Source: Muscardinus avellanarius (lineage: Eukaryota; Chordata; Mammalia; Rodentia; Gliridae). Taken from it: a stretch of DNA of 64,000 bases. Positions 1-10,168 of the stretch are shown one piece after another. The notes below the pieces were generated by a model. The model did no database searches and was not told where the DNA came from. It saw only the letters and a list, made by a program, of their open reading frames with translations. The position numbers and the translations under genes were made by a program. Where the stretch lies: positions 23,852,388-23,916,387 of the forward strand of contig OY726578.1 of assembly GCA_963383645.1 (NCBI GenBank). The letters are read 5' to 3'. Every line of letters begins with the position of its first letter. Position 1 is the stretch's first letter.

Positions 1-140
1 CTATTTTTTATTCTTTTTTTGAAACAGAGTCTCACAGAGTTGCAAAGGGCCTAAGTAATAGCTGAGGCTGTTCTTGAACCGTGATCCTCCTGTCTCAGCC
101 TCCCAAATGCTGGGATTACAAGTGTGTGGCACCACACCTG
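1..140 (-). repeat. B1-dID SINE, cut by the window edge
   Basis: Reverse copy starting in the linker and running to ...ggcaccacacctg. Subtype 1. Confidence 0.85.
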
Positions 141-172
141 TTTTTTGTTTGTTTGTTTGTTTGTTGTTGTTG

Positions 173-380
173 TTTTTTTTTGAGGGTCTGGAGATGGAAC
201 CCAGGAGCATTCAACCTCCGAGCTACACCCCCAGCCCTATTTTTTATTTTTTATTTTGAAACCGGGTCTCACTTAGTTGCAGAGGGCCTCACTAAGTAGC
301 TGAGGCTGTCCGCGAACCACAATCCTCCAGTCTCAGCCTCACGAATGCTGGGATTACAAGCATGCGCCACCACGCCCGGC
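173..380 (-). repeat. B1-dID SINE, full length, subtype 1
   Basis: Oligo-T, the ID half (ggagatggaacccagg), linker, then the B1 half ending cgccaccacgcccggc. Confidence 0.9.
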
Positions 381-511
381 TTATTTTTATTTCGAAACAA
401 GGTCTCACTGGATTACTGAGAATCTCGCTACTTGCCGAAGCTGTCCTTAAACCTGCGATCCTCCTGTCTCCGCCTCCCAAGTCCTGGAGTGGCGGGTGTG
501 CACCACCGCGC
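381..511 (-). repeat. B1-dID SINE, B1 half only
   Basis: Starts at the linker (ttatttcgaaacaagg) and ends at gtgcaccaccgcg. Ends 114 bp before the BCR exon. Confidence 0.8.
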
Positions 512-625
512 GGGGCTGCTTGGGGAGAATGCGCTGAGCCTGAACCCACTCGGCGGCCAGCGTGGCCAGGACCGCGCTCTCCAGGACCGCGCTCGCTCAG
601 CCGCTCTGTTTTGTGCTCTCTGCAG

Positions 626-760
626 ATAACAAGGACGTGTCCGTGATGATGAGCGAGATGGACGTGAACGCCATCGCCGGCACGCTGAAGCTCTACTTCC
701 GCGAGCTGCCCGAGCCCCTCTTCACCGACGAGTTTTACCCCAACTTTGCCGAGGGCATCG
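626..760 (+). CDS. BCR: BCR coding exon (135 nt), RhoGAP middle
   Basis: The acceptor is ctctctgcag|at and the donor is atcg|gtgagt. The exon begins with the last two bases of an Asn codon and ends with the first base of the Ala codon completed at 2197. It encodes [20 protein letters not shown] onward through FREL.PEPLF to NFAEGI, the RhoGAP segment just after the arginine-finger loop. Confidence 0.97.
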
Positions 761-935
761 GTGAGTGCCGGGGGCGTCTGAGCTGCGCCCCTCTGCCATG
801 GGCCGACCTGAGAAGGCCGGCTGTGTGGGGCGGGGACAGATCCAGGCTCTGCCTGTCCCCCTGGTCCCCCGCCGCCTCAGCCCATCCAAGCAGCCAACAC
901 TCACCCGGGAGCAGGGGCCCAAGGGCCATGGCCCA

Positions 936-991
<56 letters not shown>

Positions 992-1051
992 CTCAGCCCA
1001 TCCAAGCAGCCAACACTCACCCGGGAGCAGGGGCCCAAGGGCCATGGCCCA

Positions 1052-1107
<56 letters not shown>

Positions 1108-1167
1108 CTCAGCCCATCCAAGCAGCCAACACTCACCCGGGAGCAGGGGCCCAAGGGCCATGGCCCA

Positions 1168-1213
<46 letters not shown>

Positions 1214-3767
1214 CTGGAGATGGAACCCAGGGGCTTTTCTACCTCCGGGCTATACTTCCAGACCTATTTGATACTTTATTAGGAAACAGGGTCTCACTAA
1301 GTTGCTGAGAGCCTCACTCAGTAGCTGAGGCTGGCTTCGAACCTGCGCGATCCTCCTGTCTCAGCCTCCTAAGTACTAGGATTACGAGCGTGCGCCACCT
1401 CACCCACCTTTTTATAGAGCAGGGCTCAATGTGGCGTCCTGGCCCGGGTCAAGCCAAGCTCAAGCCCAGCCTTCATCCCAGGCGATGTCCAAAGCGGGGT
1501 GCTAGCATCTGAGGCAGACACCAGCTCCATGTCACCCTGAGGGTGAGCCTGCCTGCCGGGGCCTGTTCAGTGGAGGACCTGGTGTCTGGCCCAGAAAGGA
1601 AGGGACGCCCTGGCTTGGTGGGGCTGGGGTCTTCCCACCTGCCTCACCCCCTCCGCCAGCTTCATTCTATGGCCGGCCTCTTCCTAGGAGGCCTTGGTAG
1701 CAGAATGTAGCCTCCAAGGGCAGCCCTGTTCAGAAGCAGCTTCTCCCGGTGCCTGGGTGCCCTGGGGTGCTGTCAGCCCCTCAGAGATGGAGCGCATCCG
1801 GGGTGGCTCACGCCCCCATGGGCCCCATCACAGCATCTTTTCCGGGGGCCAGCACTGTGTAAGAGGCTGTCCAGTTGCTGAGTGTGGCGGTGCACCTTTG
1901 TAATCCCAGCATTTAGGAGGCTGAGACGGGAAGATCACGGTTCAAGGACAGCCTCAGCTACTTAGTGAGGCCCTTTGCAACTCAGTGAGACCCTGTTTCA
2001 AAATAAAGACTAAAAAATAGGGCTGGGAGTACATCTTGGAGGTTAAATGGCCCTGGGTTCCATCCTCAGGACTCAAAAAAAAAAAAAAAAAAACTGTCCA
2101 GCACCCTCCGACATGGGCCCCAGGCACCCTGTCCGGGCACCCGTGGGAGAGGCTCCGGCCCGTGGCTCTGACTGTGCGTGCCCCCTCTTTCCGCAGCTCT
2201 CTCAGACCCCGTTGCCAAGGAAAGCTGCATGGTCAACCTGCTGCTGTCCCTCCCCGAGGCTAACCTGCTTACCTTCCTCTTCCTTCTGGACCACCTGAAA
2301 AGGTAGCTCCCACAGTTGCCCCCCAACCCAGGGACTGGAGCCATCCATGGCCACTTTTCACCCCTGCACCCTAGCCTTAAGTGAAGAGCTAGGCATTTGT
2401 CCACATTCAACAGTGCAGGTGGACGGATGCCCCTGACCCCTAGGCAGGGCTCAGAGTCGGTCCAGCTGCCTACTACCTTTGCTGAGACCCAGAAGCCCCT
2501 GCTTGGAGTCTGCCACCAGCGTGGCCAGGATTCGGGTCCCTCCCGCCCCAGGTGGCTATGACCTGGAGCCAGCACAAGGCAGCAAGGGCGTTACCTGCCA
2601 CCACGCTGCCCGGGACCCCAGGGTGGCCCTGCGTCCGTCCTGAAGGTGGCATCACAAAAGCACCCTCTGCTTTGACCCTCTGCAGAGTGGCCGAAAAGGA
2701 GACAGTAAACAAGATGTCTCTGCACAACCTCGCCACCGTCTTCGGCCCCACGCTGCTCCGGCCTTCAGAGAAAGAGAGCAAGCTCCCTGCCAACCCCAGC
2801 CAGCCCATCGCCATGACTGACAGCTGGTCCCTGGAGGTCATGTCACAGGTATGGATGGAAAGTCGGCCCGGTGCACGCTGCCTCTGCCTGAGAGGAGCCG
2901 GGCATGGGGCGCACATCTCTAATCCCAGCATTCCAGAGGCTGAGATGGGAGGATCATGGTTGGTGGACAGCCTCAGCTACGGAGTGAGGCCCTTTTTTAC
3001 AACTCAGTGAAACCCTGTTTCAAAATAAAGAATAAAAAATCAGGCTAGAGGTGTAGCTTGGAGGTAGAATGCCCCTGAGTTCAATCCCCAGTACCACAAA
3101 AAAAGAATTAAAAATAAATAATAATAAAAAAAGGGGCCAGGAATGGTGGCACACGCTCATAATCCCAGTATTTGGAAGGCAAAGACAGCATTGCAGCAGT
3201 TCGGGGATAACCTCAGCTATTTAGACAGGCCCTCTGCAGCTTAATGAGGCCGTGTTTCAAAATAAAAAATAAAAAAAAAATAGGGCTGGGAGCCGAGTGT
3301 GCTGGCCCTTTGCAACTCAGTGAGACCCTGTTTCAAAATAAAGAATAAAAAATAGGGCTAGGGTTTTAGCTTGGAGGTAGAATGTCCTACCGCAAAAAAC
3401 AAAAGAAAGAAAGAAAGAAAGAAAGAAGGAAAGAAAGAAAGAAAGGAAGGAAGGAAGGAAGAAAGAGAGGCCCTCACCCAGCCCACATGGCTTCTGGTCC
3501 TCTGGGTGCACCTGACGTGGGCCCTAGCCCTACCCCACACCTGAGGAGCCACCGCCCCCCAGATCGCTTGGTCTGAGGCTGGGCTTGTCTGGCCTGAGCC
3601 GGTCTTGTGGACCAGGGCCAGGAAGACCTCTGCTGTGGCACGCCCCTCTGAGCCGGTCCTCTCCATCACCTGCCCAGGTCCAGGTGCTGCTGTATTTTCT
3701 GCAGCTGGAAGCCATCCCTGCCCCCGACAGCAAGAGACAGAGCATCCTGTTCTCCACTGAAGTCTAA
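626..3767 (+). CDS. BCR: BCR, C-terminal RhoGAP region (last four coding exons, spliced)
   Basis: Joining 626-760, 2197-2302, 2686-2848 and 3678-3767 gives 494 nt: the last two bases of an Asn codon, then 163 codons and TAA. BCR is a large cytoplasmic protein whose C-terminal RhoGAP domain speeds GTP hydrolysis by Rac and Cdc42. Seen here are the second half of that domain ([16 protein letters not shown], then [19 protein letters not shown] with the conserved Asn-rich helix) and a tail ending FSTEV. The ending separates BCR from its paralogue ABR, whose tail ends differently. STEV fits a class I PDZ ligand, known in BCR to bind afadin. The catalytic arginine finger, PH, C2, DH and kinase parts lie upstream, outside the window. 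All splice phases agree and no frame is broken, so this is a live gene, not a pseudogene. Confidence 0.97.
875..1212 (+). repeat. Minisatellite, three 116-bp units each ending in a TG tract
   Basis: Units 875-990, 991-1106 and 1107-1212. Each has an almost invariant head of about 63 bp (cctcagcccatccaagcagc to catggcccaccg) followed by a long TG run. Units 1 and 2 are both exactly 116 bp. Unit 3 is shorter in the TG run and abuts a SINE. Confidence 0.95.
1213..1408 (-). repeat. B1-dID SINE, subtype 2
   Basis: The ID half starts actggagatggaaccc, directly against the TG tract that replaces the usual oligo-T. Ends gtgcgccacctcaccc. Confidence 0.85.
1873..2092 (+). repeat. B1-dID SINE, full length
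   Basis: Forward copy from gttgctgagtgtggcggtg to an A tail of about 18. Confidence 0.85.
2197..2302 (+). CDS. BCR: BCR coding exon (106 nt), RhoGAP
   Basis: The acceptor is tttccgcag|ct and the donor aaaag|gtagct. It encodes [20 protein letters not shown] and on to FLLDHLK, then two bases of the Arg codon finished at 2686. The GTAGCT donor is weaker than consensus, but phase and homology fix it. Confidence 0.96.
2303..2685 (+). other. BCR: BCR intron, short and SINE-free
   Basis: 383 bp, GT..AG. This is the only intron of more than 300 bp in the window in which I see no repeat. Confidence 0.9.
2686..2848 (+). CDS. BCR: BCR coding exon (163 nt), end of RhoGAP domain
   Basis: The acceptor is ccctctgcag|a and the donor tcacag|gtatgg. 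It encodes [37 protein letters not shown] and [12 protein letters not shown]. The [13 protein letters not shown] stretch is a hallmark of RhoGAP domains. The exon ends on a codon boundary. Confidence 0.97.
2896..3134 (+). repeat. B1-dID SINE, full length with complex A tail
   Basis: From gccgggcatggggcgc to ccccagtaccac and a long A-rich tail with AAT repeats. Confidence 0.85.
3135..3400 (+). repeat. Two fused forward B1-dID SINEs
   Basis: A first copy (3135-3295) ends early in its ID half. A second lacks the B1 start, begins ctggccctttgcaactc, and ends taccgcaaaaaac. Confidence 0.75.
3401..3468 (+). repeat. GAAA/GGAA purine microsatellite
   Basis: Grown from the A tail of the preceding SINE. 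All purine. Confidence 0.9.
3678..3767 (+). CDS. BCR: BCR terminal coding exon with stop
   Basis: The acceptor is cctgcccag|gtcc. It encodes [20 protein letters not shown] and then QSILFSTEV with TAA at 3765-3767. The last four residues, STEV, form the PDZ-binding motif. Confidence 0.97.
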   Translation, partial: VQVLLYFLQLEAIPAPDSKRQSILFSTEV

Positions 3768-3977
3768 AGGCTCCAGCATCCTCTCGCGAGGCCAGCAGAA
3801 GGGCCGGGAAGCCTGTAGCGAGCTGAGCAGTCTGCAGAGTGGGATCCGAACCATCTCAGGGTGTGACGGGGCCACGCCCAAGAGCGGGGTCGTCTACCGA
3901 TATCCAAGAACCCAGTTTAGAAGGCTCTGCGGGTCTGCCGGGCTCGGGCTGGGCTCCGACTGTGGTTCTCCGTGCTG

Positions 3978-3991
3978 CCACTAGAGGGCGC
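3978..3991 (+). promoter_or_regulatory. Candidate CTCF site
   Basis: ccactagagggcgc matches the CTCF core pattern CCASYAGRKGGCRS at every position. It lies 211 bp after the BCR stop codon, inside the 3' UTR. Occupancy cannot be judged from sequence. Confidence 0.6.
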
Positions 3992-4137
3992 CCCAGGCCC
4001 GCAGGTCTGGCCCCAGGAAGCCAAGACCAGGGAGTGTTTTTTGTGGACTTATCATGCTTTCTACTGGATCCCTTGTGGAGATGCACCCTCTCCGGGGAGA
4101 TGGGGCCAACACCAGAGTCCTTCACTGTTGTGTCCTG

Positions 4138-4143
4138 AATAAA
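4138..4143 (+). promoter_or_regulatory. BCR: Poly(A) signal AATAAA, proximal candidate
   Basis: A canonical hexamer 371 bp after the BCR stop, preceded by a gttgtgtcctg stretch. Use of this site would give a short 3' UTR isoform that still contains the CTCF-like motif but lacks both SINEs. Confidence 0.45.
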
Positions 4144-5010
4144 CGCTGCTGCTGCTTTACAGCCGGGGGCGCGCAGCCCTGGCCCTGCGAGGGTGGGGCC
4201 GTCCCCTCTCCCCGGCTTCCACTGCACCTGCACCTGTCACTGGGTTTGAGAAGCTGAGCGGACACTGTTGCATCTCGACGGCCTCCCCTGTCTGCCTCGC
4301 CCTTTCTGGAAGCATTGAGCTGCGGCTTCGTGTTCTTGGTCTGTTTAGCGGGGGCTCCTAGAAAGGCAGCTCCGTACTCCCGCCCCGGCAGCCATGAGAT
4401 GTCCAGGGACCAGATACCAGGGAGGGGGGCCCAGGCCGGCCACGCACCTTCTGTTTCCTTCCCTGGAGAGCGTAATGGGTCCACCTGTCCTGGCCTTCTG
4501 CCGGGCGCCCGCTCTCCCTTACTGTCGGAAGGTCGTGATTTCCGTGGCTTCCCTCTGCCGGCTGGTCGTCCTGCTCCCGGAGCCCACACGGATGGCTGCT
4601 TCTCGCTCGCAGCTGAACAGACTCACGTTAACTTTTGTACAAATTTCCTCTCCTCTGGCGGGCGGCGGCAGCTTGCTGACGGTTTGTTTCAAAACTTTGA
4701 TCCCAAATAATAGCCTTTTTGATACTTGAATATTTTTAAGTTTTATACATAGCTTCTAATTTTTTCCTAACAGATTCAGATACCTAATAAGATACTAGAA
4801 TGTCCTCCCGTGGGGGCAGCACGCTGGAGGAGCGAGTGGCCAGGCCCCGGGATGGGGACGGGGAGGGGGGAGGGGGTCCCACCCCAGAGCATCTCTGCAA
4901 CGTTCCCTGCCTCCTTGGCCTGGAGAAAACAGAACTGGGGAAACCACAAAGTATTCTGAAGAAGCAAACCCGTGGACAGTTGCGTCTCTCAGAAAAAGAA
5001 GGTTCTCATA

Positions 5011-5217
5011 AGCTGGGCGTGGTGGCGCACGCCTGTCATCCCAGTCCTTGGGAGGTTGAGACGGGAGGGTCGCAGGTTCAAGGACAGCCTCAGCAAGGTA
5101 CTGAGACTCTCAGCAACCTAGTGGGACCTGGTTTCAAAATAAAAAGCATAAAATAGGGCTGGAGGTGTAGCTTGGAGATCGAATGCCCTTGGGATCAATT
5201 CCTAGTACCAAAAAAGG
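5011..5217 (+). repeat. B1-dID SINE inside the BCR 3' UTR
   Basis: From agctgggcgtggtggcg to ctagtaccaaaaaa. Confidence 0.88.
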
Positions 5218-5532
5218 GGGCGGAGGGGAGGACTTGGGGCACAGAGATAGAAGAAAGGAAACCAAAAGGCACAGCTCTCAGGCCGGAAGAGGGAATGCCA
5301 CTGACGGCGGTGTGACTCAGGAAAATGTCTGTTGATTGCCACAGGAGGAGGCCAGTCCCTGGAGCGGGGGATGCTGTCCTGTGCCCCTCCCCACATCTGG
5401 GGAAGCAGCGTGTGTGATGGCAGCTCCTGCCAAGCCCACAGCGCAGGGAGGACACCTCTCAGCCAGGGGCCATACATCTCCCACTGTTTTTCTTCGGGCA
5501 AGCCTGCCGAGCTAGAGGGCAGGAAACAAAGG

Positions 5533-5722
5533 CGATAAGCTTGTCATCCCAGAATTCGGGAAGTTGAGGCAGGAGGACAGCCTCAGCTACTTAGGGAGGC
5601 CCTTTGCAACTCAGCGAGACCCTCTTTCAAAATAAAGAAAAAATCGGGCTGGGGAATAGCTGGGAGGTGGAATGCCCCTGGGTTCTATCCCCAGTACTGC
5701 CAAAAAAAAAAAAAAAAAAAAA
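5533..5722 (+). repeat. B1-dID SINE inside the BCR 3' UTR, 5' truncated
   Basis: Starts gataagcttgtcatccc and ends with about 21 A. Confidence 0.85.
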
Positions 5723-6212
5723 GGAGGGGTTTCTCCAGCGTTCTTGGGGCTCTGCCTGTCTTGAGTTCCTTTAATCATGCTTTCTTTGTGCAGAGAACAG
5801 GGTGCGGGGCGCCGGGGCGTGAACCAAAGCAGCCTTTGCTGTGCCCAGCGGGCTGTCCAGCCTGTCCAGCCCGGCACCCTGCAGCCCCTCAAAGGGGAGC
5901 CTGTGTTCCTTAGAAAAGGCCAGCCTGGCCTTGGCTCGGCCCCCGTCCCTGTTTTCTTGACTAGCCTCTCTCGCCGTGAAACTGGAAAGCAATATCTCAG
6001 CATCTGTGCCAATTCGCGCCCTCACCCGCCTCGTTCCCGGTTACACTTTTAATTTATATAGAATGCGTGCCGTTTGAACGGTGGAATGACCACTCTTCTC
6101 TTGTGTGATTGTAAAAGTATTTCTCCACTGCCGGGCCATGAAGGCGGCTGGGGACCTGGGGCCGCCTCCATCACACCGGGATCTGGCCTCACGGGCCTGC
6201 GTGGAACTGGAA

Positions 6213-6218
6213 AATAAA
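6213..6218 (+). promoter_or_regulatory. BCR: Poly(A) signal AATAAA, distal candidate
   Basis: A canonical hexamer in ggaaaataaaccatg, about 2.45 kb after the stop codon, followed within 30 bp by a G/T-containing stretch. Confidence 0.35.
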
Positions 6219-6437
6219 CCATGTTCTCCGGGGAAGGGAGGCTTGGTCCTCCCTCTGCCAGCCGCTGAAGGCCCAGAGCCCAGGGACCAAGACTCTAAAG
6301 TGAAAAGTAACGCTGTCCTGTGTGAGCCCCAGAGCCTGGAGCAGCGAGCCGCGGTTCCTGGCAGCAGCCTGGTGGTCTGGGCTTTGGAGCTCAGACGCCT
6401 GCATGCCACTGTGGCAGAAAGGCTTGCAGACACTTTC

Positions 6438-6443
6438 ATTAAA
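6438..6443 (+). promoter_or_regulatory. BCR: Poly(A) signal ATTAAA, distal candidate
   Basis: ATTAAA followed by a gtgggtcatattttctgg downstream GU-rich element. This is the last good signal before an uninterrupted SINE field begins at 6498, so it is my preferred gene end. Confidence 0.45.
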
Positions 6444-6497
6444 GTTACCTGAGACTACTCGAGTGGGTCATATTTTCTGGATTAAAAGAAAAGCAAC

Positions 6498-6694
6498 AGC
6501 CAGGTGTGGTGGCACACGCTTGTAATCCCAGCATTCGGGAGGCTGAGACAGGAGGATCACTGTTCCCAGACAACCTCAGCTACTTAGTGAGGCCCTTTGC
6601 AACTCAGTGAGACCCTGTTTCAAAATAAAGAATAAAAAAATAGGGCAGGGGGTGTTGCTCAGAGGTAGAATGCCCCTGGGTTCCATCCCCAGTA

Positions 6695-6729
<35 letters not shown>
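6498..6729 (+). repeat. B1-dID SINE with CA tail
   Basis: Full subtype 1 copy. The A tail has become a CA tract (6696-6729). Confidence 0.9.
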
Positions 6730-6731
<2 letters not shown>

Positions 6732-6739
6732 GGTGGGGG

Positions 6740-6959
6740 TGGCCGGGCGTGGTGGCGCACCCTTGTAATCCCAGCATTCGGGAGGCTGAGACAGGAGGAT
6801 CATGGTTCACAGCCAGCCTCAGCTACTTAGTGAGGCCCTTTGCAACTCAGTGAGACCCTGTTTCAAAATGAAGAATAAAAACTCAGGCCGGGGGTACAGC
6901 TCAGAGGTAGAATGCCCCTGGGTTCCTTCCTCAGTACTGAAGAAAAAAAAAAAATTAAA
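6740..6959 (+). repeat. B1-dID SINE, full length
   Basis: From ggccgggcgtggtggcgc to cagtactgaag plus an A tail. In direct tandem with its neighbours. Confidence 0.9.
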
Positions 6960-6960
6960 A

Positions 6961-7009
6961 GGGCGGGGGTTGTGGCTCGGTGGTAGAGCACCCCTGAGTT
7001 CAATTCCCC

Positions 7010-7057
<48 letters not shown>
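6961..7057 (+). repeat. ID-like half element with CA tract
   Basis: gcgggggttgtggctcggtg through gttcaattcccc, then CA repeats 7014-7057. No B1 half. Confidence 0.8.
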
Positions 7058-7062
<5 letters not shown>

Positions 7063-7724
7063 TACACACATAAGAAGGCAAGATTTCAAACAGAAATCCT
7101 CTCAGGATGGCTTTAAGCCCACCCCCGAAAAGAAAGCCTCAGTTGCCTTAAAAGGAAGCGTTTGCAGAGCCTGGCGACGGCCCGGCCTGTCACAAGGACT
7201 TCTGGAAAGACGGACAAAGTGGGGGTGACAGACAGCCGCTGAAGAGGCCCAACTGGCCTCTCCGTCCAGTCCGTCCGTCCAGAGCAGCGGCCACAGGTCA
7301 GGGGGCAGGAGGAGGGTCTGGGGGCGGAGGAGCGTGGAATGAGGAGCTGCCCATTCCCAGTGAGGTGGGGCGTCGGTCGGCTCCCAGGAAGAACCCCAGA
7401 AAGGCCAGTCAGGGACACTTCCAGGACAGGCGTGCCCATGCGCGGGTTCCATGACAACAGGCTCAAACCTTTCAAAGGTGACCAGATTGGAAAGGGGACC
7501 AGCTGCGTGGGGGAGAGGGCGCCAGAGCCCGGCAGCCCGGTCCACGCCACACTGAGTGTGATCCAGGGGCCTTCCTGGCCTCCTCTCCAAGGGGAGCAGA
7601 AGGTCCTGGCGCACCGCCCTCGTCCTCCACGCCCGCTCCACACTGATTACCTTCCCCTCCCGAGACGGAGCGGGGCTGAACACAACCTGCCCCTTAGAGG
7701 CTCCTGAGCCCCGTGGGTGCCGTG

Positions 7725-7933
7725 GGCCCACCTGGCATCCCCGTGCTTGGCAGGCTGAGGCAGGAAAATTGCAGCACTGAGGCCAGCCTCAGCAAGTAGT
7801 GAGATCCATCAATCTAGTGAGACTTTTCTCAAATAAAAATAAAATAGGGCTGGGGGTATAGCTTGAAGGTAGAATGCCTCTAGGTTCAACCCCCAGTACC
7901 AACAAATAAATAACTGAATAAGTAACTAAATAA
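7725..7933 (+). repeat. B1-dID SINE, older
   Basis: Starts ctggcatccccgtgcttg and ends cagtaccaac with an AAAT-type tail. Confidence 0.75.
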
Positions 7934-8127
7934 CCTAGGTAGGTAGGTAGATGGATGAATGGATGGGAACCCTGATGTCCAGAGAGGGTAAAGAGAATGG
8001 TTTTTCTGAGGCTCACCTGCCAGGTGCTGCCTCTGACAATCTTCAGGTAGACAAGCAAAGCACCATCATAGTATATGAGTGGCGTACACGCTGTGTGCAA
8101 AGTGCTTAGCCAGAAGCATGAGCCAGG

Positions 8128-8393
8128 CACACCTAGTACTCCTAGTACTCGGGAGGCTGAAACAGGGTCGAGGCCAGGCGTGGTGGCGCACACCTGTCAT
8201 CCCAGCATTCGGGAGGCTGTGACAGGAGGATCGCGGTTCGCGGACAGCTTCAGCTACTTAGTGAGGCCCTCTGCAATTCAGCGAGACCCTGTTTCAAAAT
8301 AAAGAATAAAAAATAGGGTTGGGGGTGCAGCTTGGAGGTAGAATGCCCCTGGGTTCCATCCCCAGTACCGCAAAAAAAAAAAAAAAAAAAAAA
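8128..8393 (+). repeat. SINE fragment followed by full B1-dID SINE
   Basis: A B1 fragment (8128-8171), then a full subtype 1 copy (8172-8393) with about 24 A. Confidence 0.85.
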
Positions 8394-8396
8394 ATC

Positions 8397-8588
8397 AAGC
8401 TGAACGAGGCGGCTCGTAATCACAGTACTTGGGAGGCTGAAAAAGGAGGATTGCAGGTTCAAAACCAACCTCAGCAACTTATTGAGACTCTCTGCAACTC
8501 TGTGAGACCCTGTTTCCAGATAAAATAAGATATGGCTGGGAGTGTAGCTCAGTGGTAGAATGCCCCAGATTAACTCCCAGTAGCACAC
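8397..8588 (+). repeat. B1-dID SINE, diverged
   Basis: From aagctgaacgaggcggctc to cccagtagcacac. Confidence 0.75.
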
Positions 8589-8589
8589 A

Positions 8590-8633
8590 GGAGGAGGAGG
8601 AGGAGGAGGAGGAGGAGGAGGAGGAGGAGGAGG
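8590..8633 (+). repeat. GGA microsatellite
   Basis: About 14 GGA units. The leucine-run antisense frame across it is not a gene. Confidence 0.95.
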
Positions 8634-8699
8634 GAGAATCGTGGTGTGCAGAGGTCACTTAGGAGGGTGGGGGCTATTGTATGGTCTCCAGCCCCCCGA

Positions 8700-8945
8700 T
8701 GTTCATTCATTTCCGAGAGCACTGCTGCTGTTCCCAGGGAGCACCAGGGGCACAGAGGAGTCAAGACGCACACTCCAAGTCACACAGCTATTGGCCGTCC
8801 TGAAGGGGATGTGATTCAGTGCTGAGGAATCGTAGAGCTGGCTCGTGGAAAGCCCTGGCTCACCAGACCCTTCCTCTCTCTGGTCTTGGTTTTCTTGACT
8901 GCAATGAGAGGGTTTGATGAGATCTCTAATCTCTTTTCACCAAGA
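8700..8945 (+). repeat. MIR fossils (two pieces)
   Basis: ggcacagaggagtcaag to aagtcacacagctattgg matches the MIR core and tail. ttggttttcttgactgcaat to gatctctaatc matches another MIR stretch. Confidence 0.65.
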
Positions 8946-8970
8946 GGAGGCTAGATGTTCTAACCAGAGT

Positions 8971-9417
8971 AATATTTTTTTTTCTGGTACTGGGGGTTGA
9001 GCTCAGGGGTGTTCTACCTCTAAGCTACACCCCTAGCCCTATTTATTTGTTTATTTATTTATTTATTTATTCATTTTTGGTGGTACTGGGGGTGGAACCC
9101 AGGGGCTTTCGACCTCCGGGTTATACTCCCAGACTTATTTTATATTTTATTTGGAAACAGGGTCTCACTAAGTTGCTGAGAGCCTAAGTAGCTGAGGCTG
9201 GCTTCGAACCTGCGCGATCCTCCTGTCTCGGCCTCCCAAGCGCGGGGATGACAAGCGCGTGCCACCACGCCCGGCTAGCCCTTTTTATTTTGAAACAGGG
9301 TCTCACTAAGTTAGTTGAGGGTCTCGCTAAGTTGCCGAGGCTGGCCTCACACCTATGATCCTCCTGTCTGAGCCTCCCAAGTACTGGGATTGCAGGTGTG
9401 CACCACCGCACCTGGCT
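8971..9417 (-). repeat. Nested reverse SINEs
   Basis: An older copy is split into 8971-9045 (ID half) and 9276-9417 (B1 half). A subtype 2 copy (about 9072-9275) sits between. The flanks tagccctatttatt and tagccctttttatt look like the target duplication. Confidence 0.85.
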
Positions 9418-10076
9418 TCACCCAAGTCGTTTTTCTCGGGTGTTTCTCTGTGTGGCTCTCACCTTCTGAGCACCCCAGGGGGCTCCCAGGTTTCGGGCCC
9501 TGATCACCAGGTGCCTGGGTAAGATTCTAGAAGCCAAAAGTTGATGGCTGTTGGCAGACACATCCTGGCTGGGCTCGCAGGGGGATGCTTCCCGGCTCCA
9601 GAGAGGCATATGTCAGGAATCGAGCACTCAGAGCTGATCACTTGCTGACGGCTGGGACCAGTTGTTTTCTGATTAAAATTTGGCGGGAGCCCTGCGTGTG
9701 CTGGCTCCTCCGCTTTGGGGCAGATGGAGGCAGCTGGGTCCATTACTGCTCCAGGGCCGAGCTCGGTCAGCTGAGGTCCTGGGGAAGCAGAGGCGCTGAG
9801 TGCCAGGGACCCATCTCAAGGGTGAGCGGGAGGGCAGGGCCGGCAGGGCTGGACGGGAGGGACCAAGTCGGGCCCTGCGCTGGGCGCTGCCCGCACGTGC
9901 GTGAAGGTACCAGTGGCTTTTGGGACCTGTACCTGGAAGTTGAGCCTGGGGGATCTCACACACCCACAGATGGTCCCTGCTTAGAATCTGGAGCCCTGTC
10001 TCCCCGAGCCAAGGCTCTCTCTATCACCCCCTCGTGGCTGCTGGCCAGGGGCCACCCCAAATTCTTGCTCTGTTGT

Positions 10077-10168
10077 TTTTTCGGTACTGGGGATGGAACC
10101 CAGGGACATTCGACCTTCGAGCTACACCCCCAGCCCATTTTTTATTCTTTATTTTAAAACAGGGTCTC
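10077..10168 (-). repeat. B1-dID SINE, first part of a split copy
   Basis: ID half and linker. Continues at 10400-10505 after the insertion. Confidence 0.88.

Larger units (their letters stand above)
761..2196 (+). other. BCR: BCR intron
   Basis: GT..AG intron. It holds a three-copy 116-bp TG-bearing minisatellite (875-1212), a reverse SINE (1213-1408) and a forward SINE (1873-2092). The 1409-1870 stretch is unique GC-rich sequence with no exon-like signal that I can support. Confidence 0.9.
2849..3677 (+). other. BCR: BCR last intron
   Basis: GT..AG intron holding a cluster of forward SINEs (2896-3400), a GAAA/GGAA purine tract (3401-3468) and about 200 bp of unique GC-rich sequence before the last exon. 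Confidence 0.9.
3768..6443 (+). other. BCR: BCR 3' UTR (distal end inferred)
   Basis: Non-coding sequence after the BCR stop. Candidate poly(A) signals lie at 4138, 6213 and 6438. I extend the UTR to 6438 because a long UTR is usual for BCR and because 4690-4790 and 6045-6120 are AT-rich blocks with a UTR look. Two forward SINEs (5011-5217, 5533-5722) have been added inside it. The exact cleavage site cannot be seen from sequence alone. Confidence 0.6.

Noticed and set aside
562..1308. 248-aa frame covering the BCR exon and Cys-Val runs
   Set aside because: Only 626-760 is exon. The rest reads through a TG minisatellite and a SINE.
4315..4710. 131-aa frame in the BCR 3' UTR
   Set aside because: No homology recognised, no splice signals, and it lies inside sequence expected to be 3' UTR.
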